Assembly (NCBI GenBank): GCA_022428005.1 | Contig: JAKMDI010000006.1 | Span: 23,333 to 87,332, forward strand | DNA: 64,000 nucleotides | Direction of reading: 5' to 3' | Source of the DNA: Flavobacteriaceae bacterium | Lineage (GTDB): Bacteria > Bacteroidota > Bacteroidia > Flavobacteriales > Flavobacteriaceae | Shown: piece after piece, positions 8,650 to 17,673 of the stretch | Position numbering within the stretch: the stretch's first letter is position 1 | How the letters are laid out: the number at the start of each line of letters is the position of its first letter | The notes under the pieces: generated by a model | Told to the model about the DNA's origin: nothing | The model's input: only the letters and a program-made list of their open reading frames with translations | Database searches by the model: none | Position numbers and translations under genes: made by a program

Positions 8650-10311
8650 ATGAAAAAATTTAGATTTTTATTATCATTTTTAGCCATTGCTGCTTTCACT
8701 TCATGTGAGGATTATTTGGATGAAAATAACATAGCCAATGTAACAGCATCCGGTTATTATACAACTGCATCTGGATTAGAAGATGCAGTAAGAGCTACTT
8801 ACGGGATCATGAAAGAATTTTATGGTCCTGAGATAGGCTGGACGATGACTGTGTTTGGAACCGATACTTACCAGACTGGAGCTGACGGAAGTCACAAGTA
8901 CATGGGAAGTTATGATTCTGGACACAATTCCGAAGCCCGTTATATGCGTGATACGTGGAGAATTTTTTACCGACAGATCAACCAGGCCAATGCCGTTATA
9001 GCAAGGTCAGAGGGTGTTGAAGATATGGCTGCAGCTACTAAAACCATGAGAATCGCTGAGGCGAGGTTTTTAAGAGCGTTGGCTTACTTTAACTTGACCC
9101 GTCATTATGGTGACATTCACCTTTCTTTGGAAGAAACTGAAGGAGTGGAGATTGAAGCGAACAAGACGGCTGCGAGTGAAATTTATTCACAAGCGATTGT
9201 ACCTGATTTAGAGTTTGCTATTTCAAACTTAGAGGACAACCCAAGCGATTATGGTCGTGCTTCTATCCCAGCAGCACAGTTTCTACTGGCAAAAGTATTG
9301 CTAAGAAGAAGTTATAGTTCTTTTGCAGCTGGAGACGATGCTTCCAGAGCAGAGACATTGATGACCTCTGTGATCAATAATCCAAGATTTAGCTTATTGG
9401 AGAACTTCTCTGATTTGTGGAAGATTGATAACGAGCAAAATGCTGAAGTTATCTGGACGGTACAAAACGCCAAGTCACAAGTGGACGAAGGTTTAGATGG
9501 TTACGGACACCGTGGTCACTTGTACTTCTTGATGGAGTATGACAAGAAGCCAGCGATGACCCGTGATACAGAAAACGGAAGACCATGGAAAAGGTTTAGA
9601 CCTACGCCTTACTTATTAAGGTTGTGGGACAGAACCATAGACCGTCGTTATGACGAAACATTTAAGCATGTTTGGTATGCTAATGTTGGCAATGATGGAG
9701 GTCCTAACGGAGTTCCCGTAGCCGTAGGTGATACCGCGCTGTTTATTCCTGGACCAGGAGTGGACAAAAATGGTGTCGATCAAGATGGTTATTGGAATGC
9801 TGCCAAGCAAGCTTCGGTAAACTATGAAGTTTACACATCTGATGAGTGGGATACGCGAACTTTCCCTTCACTGAACAAGTGGATCGACAATACGCGTCCC
9901 AACCGTCAGCACACCCAAGGGCAGAGAGATTTTATCTTGATGCGATTGGCAGATGCTCATTTGATTAGAGCTGAGGCGCGCTTAAAGCAAGGCAACACTA
10001 CAGGTGCTGCAGAAGACATCAACCTGATCCGAACCCGTGGTGCTTGGGATGGAAAAGAAGCTGATATGCAAATTGCAGCTGCTGTTGTTGACTTGGATAT
10101 GATTCTTGAGGAAAGAGCACGTGAACTGGTAGGAGAAGGCCACAGATGGTACGACCTTACCAGAACGGGAACTTTGGTTGACAGGGTAAGAGCTCACAAC
10201 AGTGATGCACAAGCCAATATTCAGTCTCATAATATTATTCGACCTATACCTTTGAGTCAGATTGACAGAACGCAAGGAGGGTATCCCCAGAATCCTGGAT
10301 ACGCTCAATAA
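8650..10311 (+). CDS. susD: SusD/RagB-like surface glycan-binding lipoprotein (pair 1)
   Basis: 553 residues. The lipoprotein signal ends at AFTSCEDYLDEN; the acidic residues right after Cys fit a Bacteroidota surface-export signal. A SusD-type N-terminal region contains the TPR-like segment RIAEARFLRALAYFNL (about residues 137-152), and the C-terminal part has the usual DAHLIRAEARLKQG helix and the EERARELVGEGHRWYDL block. It caps the SusC1 barrel and captures the oligosaccharide. It is co-transcribed with susC1 (19-base gap) and followed by a terminator at 10334-10360. The ligand cannot be read from sequence; locus context suggests a uronate-containing glycan. Confidence 0.95.
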   Translation: MKKFRFLLSFLAIAAFTSCEDYLDENNIANVTASGYYTTASGLEDAVRATYGIMKEFYGPEIGWTMTVFGTDTYQTGADGSHKYMGSYDSGHNSEARYMRDTWRIFYRQINQANAVIARSEGVEDMAAATKTMRIAEARFLRALAYFNLTRHYGDIHLSLEETEGVEIEANKTAASEIYSQAIVPDLEFAISNLEDNPSDYGRASIPAAQFLLAKVLLRRSYSSFAAGDDASRAETLMTSVINNPRFSLLENFSDLWKIDNEQNAEVIWTVQNAKSQVDEGLDGYGHRGHLYFLMEYDKKPAMTRDTENGRPWKRFRPTPYLLRLWDRTIDRRYDETFKHVWYANVGNDGGPNGVPVAVGDTALFIPGPGVDKNGVDQDGYWNAAKQASVNYEVYTSDEWDTRTFPSLNKWIDNTRPNRQHTQGQRDFILMRLADAHLIRAEARLKQGNTTGAAEDINLIRTRGAWDGKEADMQIAAAVVDLDMILEERARELVGEGHRWYDLTRTGTLVDRVRAHNSDAQANIQSHNIIRPIPLSQIDRTQGGYPQNPGYAQ

Positions 10312-10333
10312 TCAATTTTTTATAGGATTATAT

Positions 10334-10360
10334 AAAAACCGCCTTCGGGCGGTTTTTTTT
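10334..10360 (+). terminator. Intrinsic terminator after susD1
   Basis: A run of A, then CCGCC, a TTCG loop, GGCGG and a run of T. Same hairpin as at 5363-5390, 23 bases after the susD1 stop. It separates the two susCD transcription units. Confidence 0.93.
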
Positions 10361-10401
10361 TATACATTTTTTTATTTACTATAATATACATATATTGTGC
10401 T

Positions 10402-10413
10402 GTGTTCGAACAC
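10402..10413. promoter_or_regulatory. 12-bp palindrome GTGTTCGAACAC, putative LacI-type operator of susC2
   Basis: Identical to the core of the susC1 palindrome, but the symmetry stops at 12 bp here. A weaker -7-like sequence TATATTGTG lies just upstream at 10391-10399, closer to the core than at the other two sites. The site is 100 bases before the susC2 start. Confidence 0.72.
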
Positions 10414-10512
10414 GATTTAATATTTGTGTTCTATTAATTTTTAAACACTAGTTGTTTAAATTTTTTTTACACCGAATAAACCAATAAACTATTATTAATT
10501 AAAAATTCATTT

Positions 10513-13500
10513 ATGATTCGTTTCAAAAGTTTATCAGACCAAAGTCAGCTTTTGAGCTTTTTCAAAAGAAGCTTGCTTTTGATTTTGGTTTTTGTAGGAT
10601 CTCAAGTCATGGGACAGCAGTCGATTAGCGGTACTGTCTCTGATGAAAATGGTCCACTACCAGGAGCCACAGTTGTGGTTCAAGGAACCAGTAATGGAGT
10701 ATCTACCGATTTTGACGGTAATTTTTCCATTCAGGCCAGTGCAGGTGATGTATTGGAAGTCTCTTATGTAGGTTTTCAAACGCAACTGATCACTGTCTCC
10801 GCCAACCAAGACACAATTGCAGCAGTTCTTGCCGCTGACAATGAGCTCGAGGAAGTGGTGGTAACTGGCTACGGTACTCAGAAAAAAGTAAATCTAACGG
10901 GTGCTGTTGCGGCAGTTTCTGGAGAGGTTTTAGAGGACCGTCCTATTGTTAATGTTGGAGAAGGATTACAAGGTGTGATTCCGAACCTAAACATTGACAT
11001 TAGAAATGGTGATCCTACTACGGCGCCTGAGTTCAACATTAGAGGGTTTGAGTCTATCAACGGTGGTACGCCACTTATCTTGGTAGATAATGTTCCTATG
11101 GACATTGGAAGTCTAAACCCCAATGACATTGAGAGCATCAGTGTATTAAAGGATGCTTCCTCAGCGGCGATCTACGGAGCGCGTGCGGCTTTTGGTGTGA
11201 TACTGATTACCACCAAAAAAGGAAAGCCTGGAAAAGCTGTTGTTAACCTAACCACAGAGTTTTCTTGGGGAAAGCCAATCATGCGAATGGATCCAATTAC
11301 CGATCCCTATGAGTATGCCAAAGCGAGAAATATCGCTAATATCAGGACCAATGGTGCGCCTTCTTATGATGACGATTATATGGCTGCAGCATTGAACTAC
11401 AGTCAAAACCCAACACCGGAGAATGCTTGGTTTAGAGATGGTACAACTTTAACTTTTGTTGGTTACAACGATTTTATGGACATGTATCTAAAAGACTGGA
11501 TCCCACAGCAGCGTCATAATTTGAGTGTATCTGGAGCTACAGAAAAATCTAACTACTATGTGTCTCTCGGATTCCTTAATAAAGAAGGTTGGATAAAAAA
11601 TGATGCTCACAACATCAATTATGACCGTTACAACGTTTTGGCCAAGGTCAACTATCAGATTACTGATTGGTTAGAAATGGACACCAAAACGCTTATAACC
11701 ATGGAAGAGAACGATGAGCCTCACTTTTACAACTGGGACGTAAACATCAACTCTTTTGCCAGAATGGGTGCAAGAGCCACTCATTTTCCTGACTTGCCTT
11801 ACTATTTAACTCCTGGGGACCGCTCGCAGTATGAGCAGCATATTGGACAGCCATTTATGACCACGAGTCCTATCCCTTACTATGAGCAAGGAGGAAGAGA
11901 CCTAATGCACTCCATGGATGTATTAGTAACTCAAGGTATAACCATTAAGCCTATGGATGGGTTGAAAGTTAGGGCCGAGTTCTCTCCCAATTACACTTAC
12001 ATCAAAACAGAAGACCAAAGAACCAGAGTGACTGGTATTGAAGCTAGTACCAGTATTGATTTGTCTAATATTCGATACGGAAATGGATTCTCCGCTACTG
12101 ATTTTCTTGAGAATCGATACGACAAAAGGTTCTACTATGTATTTAACGCTTATGCAGATTATACTTTTGAGCCAGAAAATTCTCCGCACTACTTGAATGC
12201 TATTGTTGGATTCAACCAAGAACTTGGAGAAAGACATTACCTTAGAGGTAAAGCTTACAGTTTGATCACTCCAGCGATTACGAATATAAATGCTACGGTG
12301 GGTGCTCAAGAAGCTTATAGTGGTGCTTCTCATGTATCTTTAAGAGGGGTGTTTTACAGGTTGAATTATATTTTTCAGGACAAATATTTAATTGAACTTA
12401 ACGGTCGATACGACGCTAGTTCAAGGTTCCCCACTGATGATCGATTTGATTTCTTCCCTTCATTTTCTGCAGGGTGGAAAATTTCAGAAGAGGACTTTAT
12501 GGCTGATCTTACCGGCGCATGGTTAGACAACTTAAAAATTAGAGGTTCTTATGGAGAACTGGGTAACCAGTTGCTGGGAAGTAACTACTATCCTTACATT
12601 CCCACTATGGGCTCAGGTACTTCTAACTATTTAATCGGTTCAGGTTCAAGAGCACCTTATGTATCTCCTGCTGGACTGGTCAGTGATGATCTAACCTGGG
12701 AAACAGTAGCTTCTACCAACTTTGGTGTTGATGCAACCTTATTGGACAGCCGTTTAGACATTACTTTTGATTTGTTTAAAAGAGAAACAAGAGATATGTT
12801 GATGCAAGTTGAGCAACCCGATATTTTGGGAACAGGTGCACCTGATACCAATGCTGCTGATCTTGAAACAAAAGGTTGGGAACTTTCTGCAACTTGGAAA
12901 AACCAAGTGGATGATGATTGGTACTACGGTGTAACCTTAGCCCTTTCTGATAGCCAGGCTGAGATTACCAAGTACGATAACCCAACAGGTTCCTTGAACG
13001 AATATTATGTTGGACAACAAATCGGAGAGATTTGGGGTTATAGAACGGGTGGATTATTCCAAACCGATGCTGCTGCTCAAGAAAATGACCTTTCTGATCT
13101 CGGTAACAACTGGGGTGCTGGAGACGTTGCTTTCTTAGATCTTACAGGAGATGGCAAAGTTGACCCAGGAAACCAAACTTTGGAAAATCCTGGTGATAGA
13201 ACCATCATTGGAAACTCCAGTATGCGTTACAGATTTGGATTGAACCTGGATTTGAGATACAAAAACTGGACATTGAACACCTTTTTCCAAGGTATTTTAG
13301 ATGGAGATTACTTCCCGCCAACAGGAAACTGGAATGCTTTCTGGCCATGGAATGCTGGAAATGCAGAGTGGTATTATATCACCGATTCTTGGACACCTGA
13401 GAATCCTAACGCATATTTCCCAGCACCACATATTGGTTATAACGATAAGAAAAACTATCATGTAAACGATCGTTATTTACAAGATGCTGCTTATATCCGA

Positions 13501-13707
13501 TTGAAGCAATTGACTTTGAACTACAGAGTACCTTCGGAGATTGTTGACCAACTTGGTCTTCAGTCCCTCAACTTGTACTACTCAGGTCAAAACTTGTGGG
13601 AACAAACAAACATGAGAGCTCCTTTAGATCCAGAGGTAAGACCAACGCTTACTCAGGAGTACTACAAGAACAGAACTCATGCATTTGGACTAAAAATCGG
13701 CATATAA
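10513..13707 (+). CDS. susC: SusC-like TonB-dependent outer-membrane glycan importer (pair 2)
   Basis: 1064 residues. The signal peptide ends near residue 35 (SQVMGQQ). A carboxypeptidase-D-like domain (about 37-110, STDFDGNF), a TonB-box region EEVVVTGYGTQ, a plug with FNIRGFES and TPLILVDNVPM, and a large barrel follow. It differs strongly from the first SusC after the plug, so the two pairs probably import different oligosaccharides from the same polymer and are not a recent duplication. The C-terminus is GLKIGI, without the aromatic last residue seen in SusC1. An acidic loop DLTGDGKVDPGN resembles the putative calcium loop of SusC1. The leader shares the 13-mer ATTATTAATTAAA with susC1. 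Its susD partner starts 18 bases downstream. Confidence 0.95.
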   Translation: MIRFKSLSDQSQLLSFFKRSLLLILVFVGSQVMGQQSISGTVSDENGPLPGATVVVQGTSNGVSTDFDGNFSIQASAGDVLEVSYVGFQTQLITVSANQDTIAAVLAADNELEEVVVTGYGTQKKVNLTGAVAAVSGEVLEDRPIVNVGEGLQGVIPNLNIDIRNGDPTTAPEFNIRGFESINGGTPLILVDNVPMDIGSLNPNDIESISVLKDASSAAIYGARAAFGVILITTKKGKPGKAVVNLTTEFSWGKPIMRMDPITDPYEYAKARNIANIRTNGAPSYDDDYMAAALNYSQNPTPENAWFRDGTTLTFVGYNDFMDMYLKDWIPQQRHNLSVSGATEKSNYYVSLGFLNKEGWIKNDAHNINYDRYNVLAKVNYQITDWLEMDTKTLITMEENDEPHFYNWDVNINSFARMGARATHFPDLPYYLTPGDRSQYEQHIGQPFMTTSPIPYYEQGGRDLMHSMDVLVTQGITIKPMDGLKVRAEFSPNYTYIKTEDQRTRVTGIEASTSIDLSNIRYGNGFSATDFLENRYDKRFYYVFNAYADYTFEPENSPHYLNAIVGFNQELGERHYLRGKAYSLITPAITNINATVGAQEAYSGASHVSLRGVFYRLNYIFQDKYLIELNGRYDASSRFPTDDRFDFFPSFSAGWKISEEDFMADLTGAWLDNLKIRGSYGELGNQLLGSNYYPYIPTMGSGTSNYLIGSGSRAPYVSPAGLVSDDLTWETVASTNFGVDATLLDSRLDITFDLFKRETRDMLMQVEQPDILGTGAPDTNAADLETKGWELSATWKNQVDDDWYYGVTLALSDSQAEITKYDNPTGSLNEYYVGQQIGEIWGYRTGGLFQTDAAAQENDLSDLGNNWGAGDVAFLDLTGDGKVDPGNQTLENPGDRTIIGNSSMRYRFGLNLDLRYKNWTLNTFFQGILDGDYFPPTGNWNAFWPWNAGNAEWYYITDSWTPENPNAYFPAPHIGYNDKKNYHVNDRYLQDAAYIRLKQLTLNYRVPSEIVDQLGLQSLNLYYSGQNLWEQTNMRAPLDPEVRPTLTQEYYKNRTHAFGLKIGI

Positions 13708-13725
13708 TTTTAAAATTTTTAGAAA

Positions 13726-15525
13726 ATGAAAACATTAACAAAAAATATATTTAAAATATTTGCACTTCTATTTGTAGTCTATGGCTGTGAATTGAATGAC
13801 GAATTCTTAGAAAGACAACCACTGGACAGAATCAGTGACTCTTCTTTTTGGAATACGGAAAATGACCTTATGGTTTATAACCATACGTTTTATAACATGA
13901 CCAAGAATGATAATACTTATCCCTTTTTAATGGGTCATGATGACGGATTTGACAGTCACAGGATTTCCTACCTTCACCTTGACGGTATGTCTGACAACAC
14001 TGCACCACGACACGGGAGACACAGTACTTACCAGAGAATAAGATCAGGGGTTTACAACGCTCCTTCTAGTAAGAACTCTCAAGCTCCTGGAGGCTGGTAT
14101 GGTTATAAAGGTTTTGGATTGGTCAGGGCCATAAACATTGGTTTGGCCAATTATGACAAAGCCGATATTTCTGATGAAGCCAAAAATCATTTCAAGGCTG
14201 AAGCGCGTCTTTTTAGAGCGATGTTCTATGCCGACAAGATCAAAAATTTTGGTTCTGTTCAGTTTGTTGACAAGGAAGTAACCCTTGCTGATGAAGACAT
14301 CCTTTATGGAGCAAGAGATTCCAGAGACCTTGTAATGGGTAAAGTTTTGGAAGATTTAAATTTTGCTGTAGCCAATATCAGGGATCACAGCAACCAGAAT
14401 AAATTGGGAAGATCTGCTGCACAATTGATCAAATCGAGAATATGCTTGTTAGAAGGAACTTGGAGAAAGTACCACGGATTGGGAGGCGAGACTGCTTTCC
14501 TTCAGGCGGCAGCTGATGCAGCTAAGGCATTAATAGACAGCGGTAAGCACAGTCTGCACCAAGGTGGAGCTGGGCGTACTTACAACGCGTTGCACAGCAT
14601 GGAAGGTTTGGATGGGATTTCCGAGGTTATCTTTTTCCAACGCTATGAGCGGGGCACCAGAACCAACCACGTTCAGTCTTATAATAGAGGCTACAATGGT
14701 GGTGCTACTAAGAGTATGGTAGAGGATTACCTTTGTTCCGATGGTCTTCCTATTACTCTTTCTCCTCTTTATCAAGGGGACACCAATTATGCAGATATTT
14801 TTGCAAACAGAGACCCTAGGTTAAGACAGTCGATCCTACATCCAGACGATCAGCCGATCTACAGTTACGGGAACCATGCATTTGATGCCAACACCTATCC
14901 AAGGATTCAGGGTATGCCTGGTGGTTTGAAAACCTATACAGGTTATCATATTATTAAGGTTTACAATGTAGCTTCTGCACACGCTTCTTATAACTCTTCA
15001 GTAACTCCTGGACTCAGTCTGCGCTATGCAGAAGCATTGTTAAACTATGCCGAGGCACAAGCTGAATTGGGAGGAGGAACTATATCTCAAGCGGATTTAG
15101 ACATCAGCATCAACAAGTTGAGAGATCGTGATGGAATGGTTCATTTGACCAACAGCCCTCCGATGGATCCTCGCTATGCTGCTGACGGTATTTCTGCGGC
15201 CTTGGTAGAAATCAGAAGAGAGCGAAGAGTAGAATTGTTTTTCGAAGGCTTCAGATATGATGACCTGAGAAGATGGGGACAAGGAAGTAAACTCGAGCAG
15301 AAAGACTATGGTATGCGATGGGATGCTGCAACAAGGGCAGTGGTTGATCCTGAAGGAAAAGCTACGGTTCAAACAGGTGTTGTAGACGGAGTTGAGTACC
15401 TTGAGCCTTATAAGGGTACAGACTTTGAAAATCCAACATTTGATGTGAATAAGCACTACTATTGGCCATTGCCATTGGATGTGTTGTCTCAGAACCCAGC
15501 CTTGGAACAAAACCCTGGTTGGTAA
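13726..15525 (+). CDS. susD: SusD/RagB-like surface glycan-binding lipoprotein (pair 2)
   Basis: 599 residues. The lipoprotein signal ends at VVYGCELNDEF, with acidic residues just after Cys fitting surface display. The TPR-like segment KAEARLFRAMFYADKI lies near residues 160-175; the C-terminal region has LRYAEALLNYAEAQAEL and RRERRVELFFEGFRYDDLRRW, all classical RagB/SusD features. It is longer than the first SusD by 46 residues. It binds glycan at the cell surface and feeds SusC2. A terminator at 15551-15583 closes this unit before the lyase genes. Confidence 0.94.
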   Translation: MKTLTKNIFKIFALLFVVYGCELNDEFLERQPLDRISDSSFWNTENDLMVYNHTFYNMTKNDNTYPFLMGHDDGFDSHRISYLHLDGMSDNTAPRHGRHSTYQRIRSGVYNAPSSKNSQAPGGWYGYKGFGLVRAINIGLANYDKADISDEAKNHFKAEARLFRAMFYADKIKNFGSVQFVDKEVTLADEDILYGARDSRDLVMGKVLEDLNFAVANIRDHSNQNKLGRSAAQLIKSRICLLEGTWRKYHGLGGETAFLQAAADAAKALIDSGKHSLHQGGAGRTYNALHSMEGLDGISEVIFFQRYERGTRTNHVQSYNRGYNGGATKSMVEDYLCSDGLPITLSPLYQGDTNYADIFANRDPRLRQSILHPDDQPIYSYGNHAFDANTYPRIQGMPGGLKTYTGYHIIKVYNVASAHASYNSSVTPGLSLRYAEALLNYAEAQAELGGGTISQADLDISINKLRDRDGMVHLTNSPPMDPRYAADGISAALVEIRRERRVELFFEGFRYDDLRRWGQGSKLEQKDYGMRWDAATRAVVDPEGKATVQTGVVDGVEYLEPYKGTDFENPTFDVNKHYYWPLPLDVLSQNPALEQNPGW

Positions 15526-15550
15526 GTCAATCCCATTACTACAAATATTA

Positions 15551-15583
15551 CAAAGCCATCTTTTTAGATGGCTTTGTTTTTTT
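15551..15583 (+). terminator. Intrinsic terminator after susD2
   Basis: A 10-bp perfect stem CAAAGCCATC/GATGGCTTTG with a 6-base loop, followed by a run of seven T. It lies 25 bases after the susD2 stop. The rest of 15584-15725 is AT-rich, and I see no clear -7 box for the lyase genes. Confidence 0.9.
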
Positions 15584-15725
15584 GCAATGGTCTGATTTTA
15601 AGAATATAATTTTTTTTTTATTGATTCATTTTTGCTATTTTGTATTAGAAATACCAAACCAAATTACATACCTTATATAGTACTTTTTATGAGTGAGTAT
15701 AAGGTTAAACCAAACAATTAACCAA

Positions 15726-17648
15726 ATGAAATTTTTAAAGCCAGCTTTATTGCTCACTTTTTTGTTTTTGTATTCCTGTAAAGGAGATGCAATTAAAGAA
15801 AACGCAAATGAGGAAACACCATTGTCCAATCCATTTACATCCTCATTTCTTACCAACAACCTCAGAGAGGATTTGCCCAGATTGGTATTAAATGAAGAAA
15901 TAGACCAAGTACTACGAACCAAGCTGAAAACAGATCCTGTGGTACAAAATATCTATGAGGCCATCAAAAGGAATGCCGAACAAGTGATGCAAAAATCTTT
16001 TTTAGAGCGCATAAAAATCGGCAGGCGTTTGCTTTCAGTTTCTAGAGAAATGCTTTACAGAATTAATATGTTGGGGATGGTGTATCATGTAGACAAGGAC
16101 CCAATGGTTTTGAAACGTATTGAAGGAGAGCTAAAAGCTGTTTGTACATTTTCAGACTGGAACCCCTCTCATTATCTCGATGTTGGAGAAATGTCAATGG
16201 CAGTAGCTTTCGCTCTTGATTGGACCGCAGGAGCATTACCAGACAGTACTAAAGAGCTGGCCATTAATGCTTTAATTGAAAAAGGTATCAATCCAAGTTA
16301 TGAAACCGATAAAAGGTCTAATACATGGTGGATTAATGGAAATAATAATTGGAATCAGGTTTGTAATGGAGGTATGATCGCTGCTGCTATAGCCATAGCA
16401 GAACGCGATCCCGAATTGGCAGCAAAAACCATCAGAAGATCCATAGACGGACTACCTCATGCCCTGGACGAATACGGGCCCGATGGGGTATATCCTGAGG
16501 GGTCCACCTATTGGGGTTATGGGACAGTCTTTTCTGTTGTTACCAATGCCATGCTTGAAAGTGCTTTTGGAACCGATTTTGGTTTAGGGGATTACCCAGC
16601 ATTTAAGGAAAGCGCCCTTTTTAGGGTGTTGATGAATACACCCTCTGGATGGTATTATAATTTTGCCGATTGTGGAGACAAACGCAGCGAAAATGGAGAT
16701 ATTACTTTAGCCTGGTTTGCAGCCAAGTCTGGAGATGAATTGTATTACGAGAGAAATAGATTACTCAGATCACCCAGTAAAATAGGAAAACTCAGGCGAT
16801 TGGATGGCGCTGGTTTGGTGTGGTTGGCACAATATGAAAAAAAAATGGACAGTAATTTACCGTTTTCATGGAAAGGAGAAGGTGCTAACCCGATAGCGGT
16901 TTTTACTGGAGGAACCGATGACCCATATGGATATTATTTTGGAGGTAAAGGTGGGCGTGGAACCGTAAATCACGGCAATATGGATGGGGGTTCTTTTATT
17001 TTTGAACTCAACGGTGTAAGATGGGTATTCGATCCAGGAAATCAAAACTATAACGCCTTAGAACAAACAGGTTTTGATCTTTGGAATAAGTCGCAAGACA
17101 GTGAAAGGTGGACTTTACTCAACAAGGGTAATTTTGGACACAGTACCCTTACCGTTAACAACCAATTACATGTAGTAGACGGAAAAGCAACCATCATAGA
17201 TTTTAAAGAAGGGGATACTCCACAGGTTACTTTTGACCTCAGTCCTACCTTTGAAGGCCAGCTTAAAAGTGCACAGCGCACTTTTACCAAGGACAGTAAT
17301 GTATCATTAGTGATCGACGACAAAATTGAAGTCTCAGACGAGACTGAACTGATTACATGGCAATTAATGACCACATTAGACGTAGAAATCACCAGTAATG
17401 GAGCAACGCTTAGTAAACCAGAGTATTCCTCGATTACTCCAGTGAAAAAATTATACATAGAAAACTTAAGCCATTCCGATATAAAGATGAATGTCGTTTC
17501 TCTGGATCCACCACCATTGGAATTAGACCGAAGAATTGAAAACCTCAAAAGGATAGAATTAAAGATCCCAGCATCCCGAGCTGAAAGTGGGAAATTAGAC
17601 ATTAAAGTAAAACTCAGGGGCCAAAAAAATTGGCGGGAGGGATATTAG
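15726..17648 (+). CDS. Heparinase II/III-fold polysaccharide lyase, lipoprotein (lyase 1)
   Basis: 640 residues from the ATG at 15726. A GTG 33 bases upstream would add a polar extension before the signal peptide and is less likely. The lipoprotein signal ends at LYSCKGD. An alpha/alpha-toroid (about 50-370) contains SDWNPSHYLDVGEM and NNWNQVCNGGM, where an Asn is usually a uronate-neutralising residue. A C-terminal beta-sandwich (about 380-640) contains GRGTVNHGNMDGGSF, which supplies the conserved His of the heparinase II/III domain. Such enzymes cleave uronic-acid-containing glycans by beta-elimination, leaving a 4,5-unsaturated sugar that the GH105 enzyme here could remove. The exact PL family (PL12, 15, 17, 21, 37 or 39-like) is not resolvable by eye. 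It lies 25 bases before the second lyase. Confidence 0.85.
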   Translation: MKFLKPALLLTFLFLYSCKGDAIKENANEETPLSNPFTSSFLTNNLREDLPRLVLNEEIDQVLRTKLKTDPVVQNIYEAIKRNAEQVMQKSFLERIKIGRRLLSVSREMLYRINMLGMVYHVDKDPMVLKRIEGELKAVCTFSDWNPSHYLDVGEMSMAVAFALDWTAGALPDSTKELAINALIEKGINPSYETDKRSNTWWINGNNNWNQVCNGGMIAAAIAIAERDPELAAKTIRRSIDGLPHALDEYGPDGVYPEGSTYWGYGTVFSVVTNAMLESAFGTDFGLGDYPAFKESALFRVLMNTPSGWYYNFADCGDKRSENGDITLAWFAAKSGDELYYERNRLLRSPSKIGKLRRLDGAGLVWLAQYEKKMDSNLPFSWKGEGANPIAVFTGGTDDPYGYYFGGKGGRGTVNHGNMDGGSFIFELNGVRWVFDPGNQNYNALEQTGFDLWNKSQDSERWTLLNKGNFGHSTLTVNNQLHVVDGKATIIDFKEGDTPQVTFDLSPTFEGQLKSAQRTFTKDSNVSLVIDDKIEVSDETELITWQLMTTLDVEITSNGATLSKPEYSSITPVKKLYIENLSHSDIKMNVVSLDPPPLELDRRIENLKRIELKIPASRAESGKLDIKVKLRGQKNWREGY

Positions 17649-17673
17649 TCGATCATTTAATTTAAACTAAAAA

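Noticed and set aside
10402..10413. GTGTTCGAACAC as a chance palindrome
   Set aside because: The same core recurs before susC1 inside a perfect 22-bp palindrome, and a variant lies beside the lacI-type gene, so chance is unlikely.
15693..15725. GTG start for the first lyase
   Set aside because: It would place a polar 11-residue tail before a good lipoprotein signal starting at 15726.
17048..17602. Minus-strand open frame of 184 codons inside the first lyase gene
   Set aside because: It is antisense to a clear heparinase II/III domain, Ser/Leu-rich, without signal or known domain.
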